This document shows positions 7,254 through 16,742 of a stretch of 64,000 nucleotides of DNA, piece after piece. Made by a program: the position numbers and the translations under genes. The stretch lies in assembly GCA_948440265.1 (NCBI GenBank), contig CAOJOK010000001.1:248001-312000 (forward strand). Reading direction: 5' to 3'. Position 1 is the first letter of the stretch. Each line of letters begins with the position of its first letter. Source of the DNA: an uncultured Clostridia bacterium. GTDB taxonomy: Bacteria > Bacillota > Clostridia > Christensenellales > Pumilibacteraceae. The notes beneath the pieces were generated by a model that was not told the DNA's origin, did not search any database, and worked only from the letters and a program-made list of their open reading frames with translations.

Positions 7254-7646
7254 TTAAACACACCTGTAATCGTCAATCATATCCTGCAATGTAGTATGTT
7301 GCAAAACACTTTCTATACTTTCCGCAAGCCTTCTGAAAATCCTCTTGTTCGGACAATACTTATCCTCACAGCTTGTATTGCAGTTATACTCGAAATTATC
7401 ATCCATCGCATCGAGTACATTTGCAACGGTCACTTCGCTCGGCGGTCTGGAAAGCGAATAACCGCCGTTAAGTCCGCGGACGCTGTCCACGATTTTCGCC
7501 TTACGTAATTTCATCATAAGCTGTTCGAGATATTTCAAACTCAAATCCGACTGTTCGCTCAATTTTGTGAGAGACACCGTGCCGCCCGATACACCAAGCA
7601 AAAAGCACACTCTCAAACCGTATCTGGCGCGCGTCGACAGTTTCAT
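7254..7646 (-). CDS. Rrf2/IscR-family transcriptional regulator
   Basis: Winged-helix regulator of 130 residues, first gene of the iron-sulfur operon and so probably autoregulatory. The N-terminus Met-Lys-Leu-Ser-Thr-Arg-Ala-Arg-Tyr-Gly-Leu is the family signature. The recognition region includes Leu-Ser-Leu-Lys-Tyr-Leu-Glu-Gln-Leu, followed by the wing Val-Arg-Gly-Leu-Asn-Gly-Gly-Tyr. Cys89, Cys93 and Cys98 form a Cys-X3-Cys-X4-Cys group where IscR binds [2Fe-2S], so cluster sensing is likely. A cysteine-sensing CymR-like role is less likely because CymR lacks these cysteines. It is preceded by a perfect consensus promoter. Confidence 0.93.
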   Translation of the reverse strand: MKLSTRARYGLRVCFLLGVSGGTVSLTKLSEQSDLSLKYLEQLMMKLRKAKIVDSVRGLNGGYSLSRPPSEVTVANVLDAMDDNFEYNCNTSCEDKYCPNKRIFRRLAESIESVLQHTTLQDMIDDYRCV

Positions 7647-7680
7647 TGATACCTCCTTACAACTTTATGTCTCGAAAACA

Positions 7681-7709
7681 ATTATATATAAGTTATCCGT
7701 TTTTGTCAA
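7681..7709 (-). promoter_or_regulatory. Consensus promoter of the Rrf2-iscS-iscU operon
   Basis: Minus-strand TTGACA (7704-7709) and TATAAT (7681-7686) match consensus exactly, with a 17-nt spacer. The palindrome TTATATATAA overlaps the -10 and is a candidate site for the Rrf2 protein, which would make the operon self-controlled. Confidence 0.9.
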
Positions 7710-7711
7710 GC

Positions 7712-7742
7712 AAAATACCCTATCAATATGATAGGGTATTTT
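7712..7742 (-). terminator. Intrinsic terminator after glyA
   Basis: Perfect 13-bp inverted repeat, AAAATACCCTATC with GATAGGGTATTTT, with a 5-nt loop and a T4 end. It closes the hslV-to-glyA unit just before the iron-sulfur operon promoter. It is symmetrical enough to work in both directions. Confidence 0.85.
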
Positions 7743-7759
7743 ATATAAAACTATTCGAC

Positions 7760-9013
7760 TTACATATTACACAAATTCGGATAAAGCGGATACTTTTTGC
7801 ACAGTGACGCCACTTCTTTGTTTACTTTTTCAAATGCGGCGTCGCGCTTTTTGATTACCTGAGAAATGAGTTTTCCTATGGTAATCATTTCCGCCTCTTT
7901 CATTCCTCTAGTGGTTACCGACGGAGTTCCCACTCTTATACCGCTCGTAATAAACGGAGACTGCGGGTCATTCGGAATAGCATTTTTATTGACGGTTATA
8001 TGACACTCGTCCAACAGGTGTTCCAACTCTTTACCCGTAATTCCCGCATCGGTAAGTTTGACAAGCATAAGATGATTATCCGTACCTCCCGATACAAGTT
8101 CCAGTCCTTCAGAAACCAATGTTTGAGCAAGCACTTTTGCATTCTTAACAACTTGTTTTTGGTAGTTTTTAAAATCTTCTGTTCCGGCCTCTTTAAGTGC
8201 GACCGCTTTCCCTGCAATAACGTGCATAAGCGGACCGCCTTGACTTCCCGGGAATACCGCTTTATCGATTTTTTTGGCGAGCTCCTGCTTGCACATAATC
8301 ATTCCGCCTCTGGGTCCGCGCAAGGTCTTGTGCGTAGTTGTCGTTACAACGTCGGCATAAGGCACGGGGCTCGGATGCTCGCCAGCTATGACAAGTCCTG
8401 CGATATGAGCGATATCCACCATTAAATATGCGCCCACCTTATCGGCTATTTGTCTGAAACGAGGAAAATCGATTATTCGCGAATATGCGCTTGCGCCTGC
8501 AAGAATAAGTTTAGGTTTATGCTGCAAGGCTAGTCGTTCTACTTCATCATAATCAATCATTTCCGTTTCATTATTTAAGCCGTATGGAATTATATTGTAA
8601 TTAAGTCCGGAAAAATTCACGGGACTTCCGTGTGAAAGATGTCCGCCGTGAGCAAGGCTCATACTAAGCACGGTATCGCCGACATTCAGCAATGCCAAAA
8701 AAACGGCAAGATTGGCGTTTGCTCCGCTGTGCGGCTGCACATTTGCGTGCTCGCAACCGAAAAGCTTTTTCGCTCTCTCGATTGCCAAAGTTTCCACCTC
8801 GTCGACGTACTGACAACCGCCGTAATATCGTTTGCCGCTGTAACCCTCCGCGTATTTATTCGTCAAGTGCGAACCGACGGCAGCCATAACCGCACTGCTG
8901 ACAAAATTCTCGCTGGCAATAAGCTCGATATTGCCCTGTTGGCGCAATAGTTCTCGCTTCATACTCTCGGCAACTTCTCTGTCTGTCTGTGCAATCAATT
9001 TCAAATCAATCAT
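7760..9013 (-). CDS. glyA: Serine hydroxymethyltransferase
   Basis: PLP enzyme that interconverts serine plus tetrahydrofolate with glycine plus methylene-THF, the main source of one-carbon units. The 417 residues show the family N-terminus around [10 protein letters not shown], the Gly-Lys-Arg-Tyr-Tyr-Gly-Gly-Cys block, and the PLP lysine in [14 protein letters not shown]. Full length with no missing segment. It overlaps the preceding rseC-like gene by 8 nt and ends before a strong terminator, so it is the last gene of the hslV-hslU-hisS-tcdA-rseC-glyA run. Confidence 0.97.
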   Translation of the reverse strand: MIDLKLIAQTDREVAESMKRELLRQQGNIELIASENFVSSAVMAAVGSHLTNKYAEGYSGKRYYGGCQYVDEVETLAIERAKKLFGCEHANVQPHSGANANLAVFLALLNVGDTVLSMSLAHGGHLSHGSPVNFSGLNYNIIPYGLNNETEMIDYDEVERLALQHKPKLILAGASAYSRIIDFPRFRQIADKVGAYLMVDIAHIAGLVIAGEHPSPVPYADVVTTTTHKTLRGPRGGMIMCKQELAKKIDKAVFPGSQGGPLMHVIAGKAVALKEAGTEDFKNYQKQVVKNAKVLAQTLVSEGLELVSGGTDNHLMLVKLTDAGITGKELEHLLDECHITVNKNAIPNDPQSPFITSGIRVGTPSVTTRGMKEAEMITIGKLISQVIKKRDAAFEKVNKEVASLCKKYPLYPNLCNM

Positions 9014-9443
9014 TGGTGTTTTCTCCTATAAGATTCTTATTTTCTTTTAAAGTATTTTTAACAATCGGAATATATTTAGTCCTGCGTCTTATCAAAAAAT
9101 CGCATAGTATAGCACATCCCAGCCCCATAAGCAACGCTACGCCAATCGCCGTAATCTGCAAATACCAAGCAAACTTTGCTGTTATTATAACCGCCGTAAG
9201 AATGAATAAAAGAGGTAATGCAAATAAAATTATCCAGGAACCTTTAATCGATTTTTCGGGCATTTGAACAATGACTCTGTCGCCTGCCTCGCAATCAATT
9301 TCCTTTTTAGCTGTCATTCGTATAGTATTGCGACGGTTAAACGCACAGGCTTTGCACCCTTCGCACTCGGGTTTTCGGCTCAACTCTATGACGGCATAGT
9401 CGCCTTTCACCTTTACGACACTGCATTCTTCGGTTATAGGCAT
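9006..9443 (-). CDS. RseC/MucC-family membrane protein (SoxR-reducing type)
   Basis: A 145-residue inner-membrane protein. The N-terminal cytoplasmic part carries Cys-Glu-Gly-Cys-Lys-Ala-Cys (Cys-X2-Cys-X2-Cys), typical of the RseC/MucC family. Two hydrophobic helices follow at about residues 70-90 and 95-115, then a basic C-terminus. In proteobacteria RseC assists the sigma-E system, and a relative in the Rsx complex helps keep SoxR reduced. In Clostridia the domain is often near Rnf-type electron-transport genes, but none are seen here. Family membership is clear; the role in this organism is not known. Confidence 0.8.
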   Translation of the reverse strand: MPITEECSVVKVKGDYAVIELSRKPECEGCKACAFNRRNTIRMTAKKEIDCEAGDRVIVQMPEKSIKGSWIILFALPLLFILTAVIITAKFAWYLQITAIGVALLMGLGCAILCDFLIRRRTKYIPIVKNTLKENKNLIGENTND

Positions 9444-10111
9444 AATAAATCTTTAATTACCTCCTGCGCCAAAAGACAGCCCATCATCGGCGGAACATAC
9501 GATATACTTGCAGTAAACGCGCTTTCGATATTTTCGGCTGACGAAGAAGCACAAACCGTTTTATGATTCTCAACACCTTCTTTTCGAAGTTTGGAGCGCA
9601 CTGCTCGCGCCAATCCGTCTCCGCTTGTCGAAAAAATATCTTTCACTGTAAAATCGGAAGTTGTTCTATTCCCTGCTCCGAGCGCAGAAATACATCGCAC
9701 GCCATACCGCTTACAAGCCGAAATCAAATCAACTTTATCCCGAACGCTGTCTATTGCGTCGATACAGTAGTCATACGAAGCGGAGAAAATTTTATTTTCG
9801 ATATCTTTACAATATCTTTCCGCATACGTTACCACATTTACATTCGGATTTATATCTTTCATTCTTTCAGCCGCGACGTCCACTTTATTTCTGCCTATCG
9901 TAGAATGTAAGGCGAAAATCTGTCTGTTGATATTTGTAATATCGACTTTATCCATATCGACGACAACGAAAGAACCTACGCCGCACCTTGTAAGCATTTC
10001 CAAAGCGTAACCGCCCACTCCGCCCACACCGACAATCAACACTCTCGATGCCGAAAGTTTGCGTTGTCCCGTTTCACCGATAAGCGGAATATTTCTTGCA
10101 AACTGCTCCAT
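9434..10111 (-). CDS. tcdA: tRNA threonylcarbamoyladenosine dehydratase (E1-like)
   Basis: ThiF/MoeB/E1-like ATPase that adenylates and cyclises the t6A37 carboxyl group of ANN-decoding tRNAs to ct6A. The N-terminus holds the nucleotide-binding Gly-Val-Gly-Gly-Val-Gly-Gly-Tyr-Ala. Then come Asp-Met-Asp-Lys-Val-Asp-Ile-Thr-Asn-Ile-Asn-Arg-Gln, which contains the E1 Arg, and Ile-Asp-Ala-Ile-Asp-Ser-Val-Arg-Asp-Lys. The Pro-Pro-Met-Met-Gly near the end is typical of TcdA. The 225 residues are close to other Bacillota copies. It overlaps the hisS stop by 1 nt (TAATG). An unrelated ThiF role is possible but less likely, as no thiamine or molybdopterin genes are nearby. Confidence 0.88.
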   Translation of the reverse strand: MEQFARNIPLIGETGQRKLSASRVLIVGVGGVGGYALEMLTRCGVGSFVVVDMDKVDITNINRQIFALHSTIGRNKVDVAAERMKDINPNVNVVTYAERYCKDIENKIFSASYDYCIDAIDSVRDKVDLISACKRYGVRCISALGAGNRTTSDFTVKDIFSTSGDGLARAVRSKLRKEGVENHKTVCASSSAENIESAFTASISYVPPMMGCLLAQEVIKDLLCL

Positions 10112-11367
10112 TATTTGCTGCCTTTAAGGAATTCGGAAATTTTGCTTTTCTCCATTTCGAATATCTTTCCGTCCGAAAGTCTTTTAACCGCATATATGCC
10201 GCTTGCAACTTCGTTTTCACCGATTACGACAGCGTGTTTTGCGCCTATCTTGTCCGCATATTTGAACTGCGCTTTCAAGCTCCGCTCTGTATATTCCGTT
10301 TCGGCTGAAATGCCGCACGCACGTAACTGCCTTACCATAGACAGACAGTCGTCGACAAAATCGACGTTTTGTTTCATAACAAAAATGTCTACGCCGCTAT
10401 CATCGGAAAACGGCAAACCCATACTCTCCATCAACAAAATCAGCCTTTCCAGTCCCAGACCGAAACCGACGCAAGGCGTAGGCTTTCCGCCGACGGACTC
10501 CACCAAACGGTCATATCGTCCGCCGCCGCAAACAGTTCCCTGCGCGCCCAGCGCAGTAGTAACAAACTCGAAAACCGTTTTATTGTAATAATCAAGTCCG
10601 CGCACAATATCGGGGTCGATTTCATACGGGATATTCGCGTCTTTCAAGTATTTTTCAAGCCGCTTCAAATGCTCACGACATTCGTCGCAAATATAATCCA
10701 AAATACGCGGAGCTTTCGAAACTATTTCCTTGCAAGACGGAACTTTGCAGTCTATAATCCGCAAAGGATTTTTTGTAAAGCGTTCACGGCACGTAGAACA
10801 TAACGAGTCCAACTTGCTTGCCAAATACTCTTTTAAAGCAATATTATATCTGCTGCGGCAAGCAGGACAGCCGATGCTGTTTAGCCGCAGTTTCAAGTCC
10901 TTAATTCCCAATGCCGACAAATAATCGTATGCTATGTGAATGACTTCATAATCCATAAGCGGACTTGCCGCACCGTAAACCTCCACACCGAACTGATGAT
11001 GCTCTCTGTATCTTCCCGCCTGCGGATTCTCATACCGAAAGACAGGTGTAATGTAAAACATCTTCAACGGCAAAGAGCACGCTTCGAGCGAGTTCTCCAC
11101 ATAACTTCTCGCGACGCAAGCCGTACCTTCGGGTTTTAGAGTAAGCGAACGTCCGCCTTTATCCTCGAACGTATACATTTCTTTGGAAACAACGTCGGTA
11201 TCGTCGCCTATGGAGCGCGTAAAAAGTTCAGTGTACTCGAATGTAGGCGTTCGTATTTCCTTTACATTAGAAAGCTTGCAGATTTTACGAGCCACGCTTT
11301 CGACGTGCTGCCACTTATATCCGTCCTGCGGCAAAACGTCTTTGACTCCTTTGGGAATTCTAATCAT
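10111..11367 (-). CDS. hisS: Histidyl-tRNA synthetase
   Basis: Class II synthetase that charges tRNA-His. Motif 2 appears as Phe-Arg-Tyr-Glu-Asn-Pro-Gln-Ala-Gly-Arg-Tyr-Arg-Glu-His-His-Gln-Phe-Gly. The histidine-specific segments Leu-Asp-Tyr-Tyr-Asn-Lys-Thr-Val-Phe-Glu and Gly-Gly-Gly-Arg-Tyr-Asp follow, then motif 3 Gly-Phe-Gly-Leu-Gly-Leu-Glu-Arg and the anticodon-binding C-terminal domain. The insertion domain has several Cys-X2-Cys pairs (Cys-Pro-Ala-Cys, Cys-Ser-Thr-Cys, Cys-Asp-Glu-Cys), likely a zinc site as in clostridial enzymes. The ATG at 11365-11367, with GGAG 5 nt upstream, gives 418 residues; a GTG two codons earlier overlaps that site and is less likely. Confidence 0.96.
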   Translation of the reverse strand: MIRIPKGVKDVLPQDGYKWQHVESVARKICKLSNVKEIRTPTFEYTELFTRSIGDDTDVVSKEMYTFEDKGGRSLTLKPEGTACVARSYVENSLEACSLPLKMFYITPVFRYENPQAGRYREHHQFGVEVYGAASPLMDYEVIHIAYDYLSALGIKDLKLRLNSIGCPACRSRYNIALKEYLASKLDSLCSTCRERFTKNPLRIIDCKVPSCKEIVSKAPRILDYICDECREHLKRLEKYLKDANIPYEIDPDIVRGLDYYNKTVFEFVTTALGAQGTVCGGGRYDRLVESVGGKPTPCVGFGLGLERLILLMESMGLPFSDDSGVDIFVMKQNVDFVDDCLSMVRQLRACGISAETEYTERSLKAQFKYADKIGAKHAVVIGENEVASGIYAVKRLSDGKIFEMEKSKISEFLKGSK

Positions 11368-11381
11368 CGTCACTCCGTAAA

Positions 11382-12692
11382 TTACAAAATATATTTTCTC
11401 AAATCGTGCTTTTTGATTTGCTTGCTCAAATGCTCTTTGACATATTCGGCGTCAATCTTGACGCTAATCATAGGATGGTCGCCGCAGGCATTAAAACTGA
11501 CGTCTTCCAACAGACTTTCCATAATAGTATGCAATCTTCTGGCGCCTATGTCTTCCGTCGTTTCGTTTTCCGCAACGGCAACCTTTGACATTTCTTCTAT
11601 CGCGTCTTTTGTAAACTCCAAATCTATATTGTCTACTTTCAACATAGCAGCATACTGTTTTGTAACCGCATTATCCGGAACGGTGAATATATTCACAAAG
11701 TCTTCATAAGTCAAACTGTGCAAATCCACCGTTATAGGAAAACGCCCCTGAAGTTCGGGTATCAAATCGTTTATCTTGCTGACGTGGAATGCACCCGACG
11801 CGATAAAGAGAATGTAGTCCGTTTTAAGCGCACCGTATTTTGTCATCACCGTGCAACCTTCTACTATCGGCAAAATATCGCGCTGTACGCCTTCTCTGGA
11901 AACATCGGGTCCGCTTTGATTGCCTTTTCCCGCTATCTTATCGATTTCATCTATGAAAATGATACCGCTCTGTTCTGCCCTTTTCAAACCCTCGCTGTTT
12001 ATGGCGTCCATATCGATAAGCTTCTCGCTTTCTTCCAATACGAGAATTTTCATAGCTTCTTTGACCGTGAGCTTGCGCTTCTTTTTCTTTTTCGGGAACA
12101 AACCGCCGAACATATCGCCGATATTGATTTCGGCACCGCTGCCGGGGACAATTTCCATAGGCTTCGGCACGTCGTTGAGTTCCAACTCGAGCATATGATT
12201 ATCCAACTTACCGCTTTTCAATTCTTCGGCAATAGTATTTTTTAAAACTTTATCGGGCGTTTCGCCGCTCTGCTTTTTTCTTGCGGCATATAATGCATCG
12301 ATAATTTTGCTCTCGGCGTCGTGTCTGGCTTTTTCCTCCACTTCCGCTATTTTTTCTTCTTTGACAAGTCTGACCGCAACTTCTGCCAAATCTCTAATCA
12401 TCGATTCTACGTCTCTACCCACATATCCGACTTCGGTAAACTTTGTGGCTTCAACCTTGATAAACGGCGCCTTGACGAGCTTTGCCAGTCTTCTCGAAAT
12501 TTCGGTCTTACCGACGCCCGTAGGTCCTTTCATAATTATGTTTTTAGGCGTAATTTCATCTTTAATATCATCGGGAAGCATACTTCTGCGATAACGGTTT
12601 CGCAGTGCTATCGCCACTGCTTTTTTAGCTTCCTGCTGACCGATTATATATCTGTCAAGTTCCGCAACAATCTGCTTGGGTGACAATTCCAT
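11382..12692 (-). CDS. hslU: ATP-dependent protease ATPase subunit HslU (ClpY)
   Basis: AAA+ unfoldase that caps the HslV peptidase. It begins [19 protein letters not shown], as family members do, with GAGGAGG upstream. Walker A is Gly-Pro-Thr-Gly-Val-Gly-Lys-Thr, Walker B is Ile-Ile-Phe-Ile-Asp-Glu-Ile-Asp-Lys, and the HslU-specific intermediate domain lies between them. Sensor 2 Gly-Ala-Arg-Arg-Leu-His is followed by the C-terminal tail ending in Leu, which docks into HslV. It starts 1 nt after the hslV stop. The 436 residues are slightly short of the 443-467 usual elsewhere. Confidence 0.97.
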   Translation of the reverse strand: MELSPKQIVAELDRYIIGQQEAKKAVAIALRNRYRRSMLPDDIKDEITPKNIIMKGPTGVGKTEISRRLAKLVKAPFIKVEATKFTEVGYVGRDVESMIRDLAEVAVRLVKEEKIAEVEEKARHDAESKIIDALYAARKKQSGETPDKVLKNTIAEELKSGKLDNHMLELELNDVPKPMEIVPGSGAEINIGDMFGGLFPKKKKKRKLTVKEAMKILVLEESEKLIDMDAINSEGLKRAEQSGIIFIDEIDKIAGKGNQSGPDVSREGVQRDILPIVEGCTVMTKYGALKTDYILFIASGAFHVSKINDLIPELQGRFPITVDLHSLTYEDFVNIFTVPDNAVTKQYAAMLKVDNIDLEFTKDAIEEMSKVAVAENETTEDIGARRLHTIMESLLEDVSFNACGDHPMISVKIDAEYVKEHLSKQIKKHDLRKYIL

Positions 12693-12693
12693 A

Positions 12694-13227
12694 TTACACC
12701 TCCTCAACGGTCAAATTGCCGTTGGTAAACACACAAATCTCGGAAGCGATTTTCATAGCCTCCACTGCGATTTCTCTGGCAGACATCTTTGTGTGCGAAG
12801 ACAGCGCTCTTGCGGCCGCCAACGCAAAATTGCCGCCGCTTCCTATGGCACAAATACCGTTTTCGGGTTCGATGACGTTTCCAGTACCGTCCACTATATA
12901 TATTTCGGACGAATCGGCAACTATCATCATTGCTTCGAGCTGACGCAGTGCCTTATCTCCGCGCCATAACATAGCAAGCTCTACCGCGCTTCTCATAAGA
13001 TTTCCGCTGTATTTGTTAAGCATTTCTTCGAATCTCTCCGAAAGCGTGAAAGCGTCCGCAACAGAACCGGCAAATCCCGTGATAACCTTACCGTCATAAA
13101 TACGGCGAACTTTAATCGCATTGCTTTTCATAACAACGCTCTGTCCGCCAGTGACTTGTCCGTCTCCGGCAATAACGGTTTTGCCGTTTCGCTTAACCGC
13201 AACTATAGTAGTGCCTTTAAAATCCAT
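12694..13227 (-). CDS. hslV: ATP-dependent protease peptidase subunit HslV (ClpQ)
   Basis: Proteasome-like N-terminal nucleophile peptidase forming the double-hexamer core of the HslUV protease. The sequence reads [11 protein letters not shown], so a five-residue propeptide would be removed to expose Thr6 as the nucleophile. Gly-Asp-Gly-Gln-Val-Thr, Lys-Val-Arg-Arg and Gly-Phe-Ala-Gly-Ser-Val-Ala-Asp-Ala also match the family. Bacillus CodW has an altered N-terminus, whereas this protein keeps the paired threonines. First gene of its unit, with its own promoter; 177 residues is normal. Confidence 0.96.
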   Translation of the reverse strand: MDFKGTTIVAVKRNGKTVIAGDGQVTGGQSVVMKSNAIKVRRIYDGKVITGFAGSVADAFTLSERFEEMLNKYSGNLMRSAVELAMLWRGDKALRQLEAMMIVADSSEIYIVDGTGNVIEPENGICAIGSGGNFALAAARALSSHTKMSAREIAVEAMKIASEICVFTNGNLTVEEV

Positions 13228-13295
13228 ATAATATCTCCTTATATCTTTTCGCCTTTTATTCAGTCACATTTCGAATGACTTTAACTCACGTTTCT

Positions 13296-13325
13296 ATTAT
13301 AGCATTAAATATGCCGTAAAATCAA
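13296..13325 (-). promoter_or_regulatory. Promoter of the hslV-hslU-hisS-tcdA-rseC-glyA unit
   Basis: Minus-strand TTGATT -35 (13320-13325), 18-nt spacer, and extended -10 TGC-TATAAT (hexamer 13296-13301). The leader of about 62 nt contains a small imperfect hairpin (AGTCATT...AATGTGACT). Confidence 0.75.
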
Positions 13326-13339
13326 TATATTGAAACGAC

Positions 13340-15643
13340 TTATTTGCCGTCGGCGGAATTTTTTTCACTGCCGACATCTTCCGATTTCACTTTATACGAA
13401 CATTCCTTATTTCCGCACTTGACAAACATTCCTGCGGCATATTTCTTTTCCACAAGATAGCTTCCGCACTCGGGACATTTACCTTCAATCGGCTTATCGC
13501 TCGACGTAAATTTACATTCGGGATATCCCGTACAACCGTAAAAATACGAGCCTCTCGAATTGATTTTTTTAAGCGGCTTACCGCATTTCGGACAAGGCGG
13601 CAAAATTTCGTCGTCTGCTGTTTTCGGGCCTTCGATATTTTTTATGTTCTTACACTTCGGATACCCGGGGCAAGCAAGGAACGGTCCGAATTTACCTTGT
13701 TTTATCACCATTTTACGTCCGCACTTTTCACATATAACGTCGGACTCCGCATCATCCGACTTTTGCGATGCGGTTATAACATTGCCGTTTTCATCTAAAG
13801 GCTTTGTATTTTTACATTTCGGATAGTTGGGGCACGCCAAAAACTTTCCGAACCGTCCGGTCTTTATAACCATATTCGCACCGCAGTTTTCGCATACTAT
13901 GTCGGTAGCTTTGTCCGGCTCTTTCAAGCTGAAACTGTCGCCCATAGCAATGGCGATTTTTTCTTCGAAACCGTCATAAAAAGATGCGACAACGTCTTGC
14001 CAAACTTTTCCGCCGTCCTCGATATCATCGAGCTTTTCTTCCATTTTTGCCGTAAACTCTATATCCATTATTTCGGGAAAATATTTCACGAGCATATCCA
14101 CAACCGACATTCCGAGCTCGGTGGGCTTGATATACTTTCCGTCTTTGCCTTCTTTTTCCACGTATTCTCTCGAAAATAATATCGTTATAGTTGGAGTAAA
14201 AGTTGCAGGACGTCCGATACCGACTTCTTCCATCATCTTGACAAGACTCGCTTCGGTAAAACGCGCAGGCGGTTTTGTGAATTTCTGCTCATACTTGTAC
14301 TCGACGAGCTTCAAGACTTCTCCGATTGCCATCTCGGGAAGCTTTACATTACCGGAGTCTTCATCCTCTTTCGATTCATCCGTGAAAGTATTATACACCG
14401 CAGTATATCCTGCAAACAGCGGCGTTTTTCCCACTACTTTGAAACCGTAATCTCCGGCAGTAATATCAACGCTCATAGAATTATAAGTAGCTTCGCTCAT
14501 TTGGCTGGCAAGAAAACGCTCGTATATCAGCTTGTAAAGCTTGAAGTGATACTTATTCAGACTGCTCTTCAAACTTTCGGGCGTCCTTGCAAGAGAAATA
14601 GGTCTGATTGCTTCGTGCGCGTCCTGTGCGCCTTTTTTTGTTTTATATATATTGGGCTTTGCGGGAACATACTTCTCACCGTATTTTTCGGTTATATAAT
14701 TTTTCGCCTCACTTTGTGCGTCGGCAGACACGCGCGTGGAATCGGTTCTTATATATGTTATAAGAGCAACTTTTCCTTCCCCTTCTATATCTACGCCTTC
14801 ATATAGTGCCTGCGCCGCCGAAGTAGTCTGCTTTAGTGACATTCCAAGCTTATTCAAAGCGTCCTGCTGCATAGTGCTCGTGATAAACGGTGCGGGCGGT
14901 TTAGATTTGGTAACCGACTTCTTGATGTTTGAAACAATAAAGTCTTTGCCTTCCAATTCCGCAATTGCGTTCTCCACGTCCTCCTTGGACTGCAACTTGA
15001 TTTTACTTTTGTTTTTAGTAGCCAAAGATGCTTTGATTTTGAATTTTTCACTGTTTTCGAGAATGGCAAAAAACGACCAGTATTCTTCCGGTTTGAAATT
15101 CAATATCTCTCTTTCCCGCTCGACTACAAGTCTCAACGTGACGGACTGCACTCTGCCTGCGCTCAACTTGCTCTGTATTTTACGGCACAACACGGGAGAC
15201 AGTTTATAACCCACCAATCTATCGAGCACTCTCCGCGCCTGCTGTGCGTCGACAAGATTTTCATTTATAACGCGCGGATTTTTAAGCGCATTTTGAACGG
15301 CCTTTTTGCTTATTTCGTTAAACTCTATGCGGGCGGGCTTATCTTTCGGTATCTTCAAAAGATTGGCTACGTGCCAGGAAATCGCCTCTCCTTCTCTGTC
15401 CGGGTCGGTTGCAAGCAAAACGTCTTCTGCGTGAGAGGCGGCGTCTACCAAGCTCTTAACGGTATCTTTTTTGTCGTCCATAACGACATATTTGGGTTCG
15501 AAATTCTTTTTGACATTAACGGCAAGAGATTTTTGCGGCAAATCGACGACGTGTCCTTTCGTTGCAAAAACCTTATATCCCGACCCGAGATACTTTTCAA
15601 CCGTTTCTTTCTTACCTATACCTTCGATAACTACAAGTTTCAC
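13340..15643 (-). CDS. topA: DNA topoisomerase I with four C-terminal zinc ribbons
   Basis: Type IA topoisomerase that relaxes negative supercoils. The TOPRIM domain is at the N-terminus, with the Asp-X-Asp pair in Ala-Thr-Asp-Pro-Asp-Arg-Glu-Gly-Glu. The active-site tyrosine is in Tyr-Ile-Arg-Thr-Asp-Ser-Thr-Arg. Four Cys4 zinc ribbons follow in the last 200 residues (Cys-Glu-Asn-Cys, Cys-Glu-Lys-Cys, Cys-Pro-Lys-Cys, Cys-Pro-Glu-Cys, each paired with Cys...Cys about 20 residues on). The very N-terminus reads Val-Ile-Glu-Gly-Ile-Gly-Lys-Lys rather than the usual Val-Glu-Ser-Pro-Ala-Lys-Ala, although the catalytic Glu is kept. The start is a GTG with a GGTGG-type site. Downstream of dprA by 16 nt. 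Confidence 0.96.
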   Translation of the reverse strand: MKLVVIEGIGKKETVEKYLGSGYKVFATKGHVVDLPQKSLAVNVKKNFEPKYVVMDDKKDTVKSLVDAASHAEDVLLATDPDREGEAISWHVANLLKIPKDKPARIEFNEISKKAVQNALKNPRVINENLVDAQQARRVLDRLVGYKLSPVLCRKIQSKLSAGRVQSVTLRLVVEREREILNFKPEEYWSFFAILENSEKFKIKASLATKNKSKIKLQSKEDVENAIAELEGKDFIVSNIKKSVTKSKPPAPFITSTMQQDALNKLGMSLKQTTSAAQALYEGVDIEGEGKVALITYIRTDSTRVSADAQSEAKNYITEKYGEKYVPAKPNIYKTKKGAQDAHEAIRPISLARTPESLKSSLNKYHFKLYKLIYERFLASQMSEATYNSMSVDITAGDYGFKVVGKTPLFAGYTAVYNTFTDESKEDEDSGNVKLPEMAIGEVLKLVEYKYEQKFTKPPARFTEASLVKMMEEVGIGRPATFTPTITILFSREYVEKEGKDGKYIKPTELGMSVVDMLVKYFPEIMDIEFTAKMEEKLDDIEDGGKVWQDVVASFYDGFEEKIAIAMGDSFSLKEPDKATDIVCENCGANMVIKTGRFGKFLACPNYPKCKNTKPLDENGNVITASQKSDDAESDVICEKCGRKMVIKQGKFGPFLACPGYPKCKNIKNIEGPKTADDEILPPCPKCGKPLKKINSRGSYFYGCTGYPECKFTSSDKPIEGKCPECGSYLVEKKYAAGMFVKCGNKECSYKVKSEDVGSEKNSADGK

Positions 15644-15659
15644 TTTCAGTAAACCACCT

Positions 15660-16742
15660 TCATTTTGCTAATAGCCCATATGTGGACGCCGCAGTCCTTT
15701 TAACAATCTTTTTGACTTCCATCATAGTCAACAACGGGGTAAGCTCGAATATTTTCATACCAAGCTTCAGACATAATTCATCTGCGTGCAAAGGACCGTT
15801 TTGCAATAGATTATATACCATTAATTCGGAATTGTCCAGCACAACGGCGTCGTTTTTACCAATATTTTTATCGAAATCGATATTTAAATCGTTTAAAATA
15901 TCGGTATATTCGACCACAAGCTTTGCTTCGCCTTTAGCAATAAGCGAATTGGTACCTGCCGCCCGAGAGCGGTCAACGTTTCCGGGAACGGCATATACTT
16001 CTCTGTTTTGCTCGTTGGCAAGTTCCGCGGTAATGAGCGCGCCGCTCTTTGCATTTGCTTCGACTATTAATAGCCCTTCGCTCAATCCGCTTATAATTCT
16101 GTTACGCGTAGGAAAAGTATACTTGGTGGCACACATATCGGGAGGATACTCGCTTATTGCAAGCCCTTTTTCGCAGACCTCGTCAAATAAACGACCGTTG
16201 CACGACGGCGTAAAACAATTCAGTCCGCTTCCGAGCACCCCTATTGTTTTACCGCCTGCCGCAAGAGCGGCTTTTTGAGCTATACCGTCTATACCCATTG
16301 CCAAGCCGCTGACAATAGTAAAATATTTTGACAGTCCGCTCGCAAATCTTTTTGCAATATCTTCTCCGTAAGTAGTGCTCTGTCGGGTCCCCACGATTGC
16401 GAAACATCTGGTTTTCAAAAGAGAAATGTCCCCTTTATAATACAGTACCGCAGGCGGCGCAACTTCTTTTTGAAGTAAACATTGCGGCATTTTATCCACC
16501 GCTCTTGTAACTATGCCAATACCGTTCTTGCGCAGTTTATTCAAAGAATCATTTAAATAATCTTCATTTTTGAACTGTCGCAATGCTTTAAAACCGTCTT
16601 TTTCTCCCAAAGACGTGGAGTTTAAAATAATATCGTAATTATCCCAAAGCTCCATAGGCGAATACTTTTCGAGAATTTTATTCAGCGTGCTCGGAGCAAA
16701 ACAGGCTAAAGACAGCCAATAATAAGCCTTACTTTCATTCAT
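15660..16742 (-). CDS. dprA: DNA processing protein DprA
   Basis: Single-strand DNA-binding protein that loads RecA on DNA taken up in transformation. The Rossmann-like core is plain: Ile-Val-Gly-Thr-Arg-Gln-Ser-Thr-Thr-Tyr-Gly, Val-Ser-Gly-Leu-Ala-Met-Gly-Ile-Asp-Gly-Ile-Ala-Gln, Gly-Val-Leu-Gly-Ser-Gly-Leu, and Phe-Pro-Thr-Arg-Asn-Arg-Ile-Ile-Ser-Gly-Leu-Ser. A helical N-terminal region precedes it and a winged-helix C-terminal domain of about 60 residues follows. At 360 residues it is full length. It overlaps comM by 8 nt. Together with comM and the distant comFC it hints at a transformation or DNA-uptake capacity, but no uptake machinery genes are in the window. Confidence 0.95.
   Translation of the reverse strand: MNESKAYYWLSLACFAPSTLNKILEKYSPMELWDNYDIILNSTSLGEKDGFKALRQFKNEDYLNDSLNKLRKNGIGIVTRAVDKMPQCLLQKEVAPPAVLYYKGDISLLKTRCFAIVGTRQSTTYGEDIAKRFASGLSKYFTIVSGLAMGIDGIAQKAALAAGGKTIGVLGSGLNCFTPSCNGRLFDEVCEKGLAISEYPPDMCATKYTFPTRNRIISGLSEGLLIVEANAKSGALITAELANEQNREVYAVPGNVDRSRAAGTNSLIAKGEAKLVVEYTDILNDLNIDFDKNIGKNDAVVLDNSELMVYNLLQNGPLHADELCLKLGMKIFELTPLLTMMEVKKIVKRTAASTYGLLAK

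Noticed and set aside
7254..7646. Calling the Rrf2 protein CymR
   Set aside because: CymR lacks the three cysteines seen here at 89, 93 and 98; the operon context is iron-sulfur assembly.
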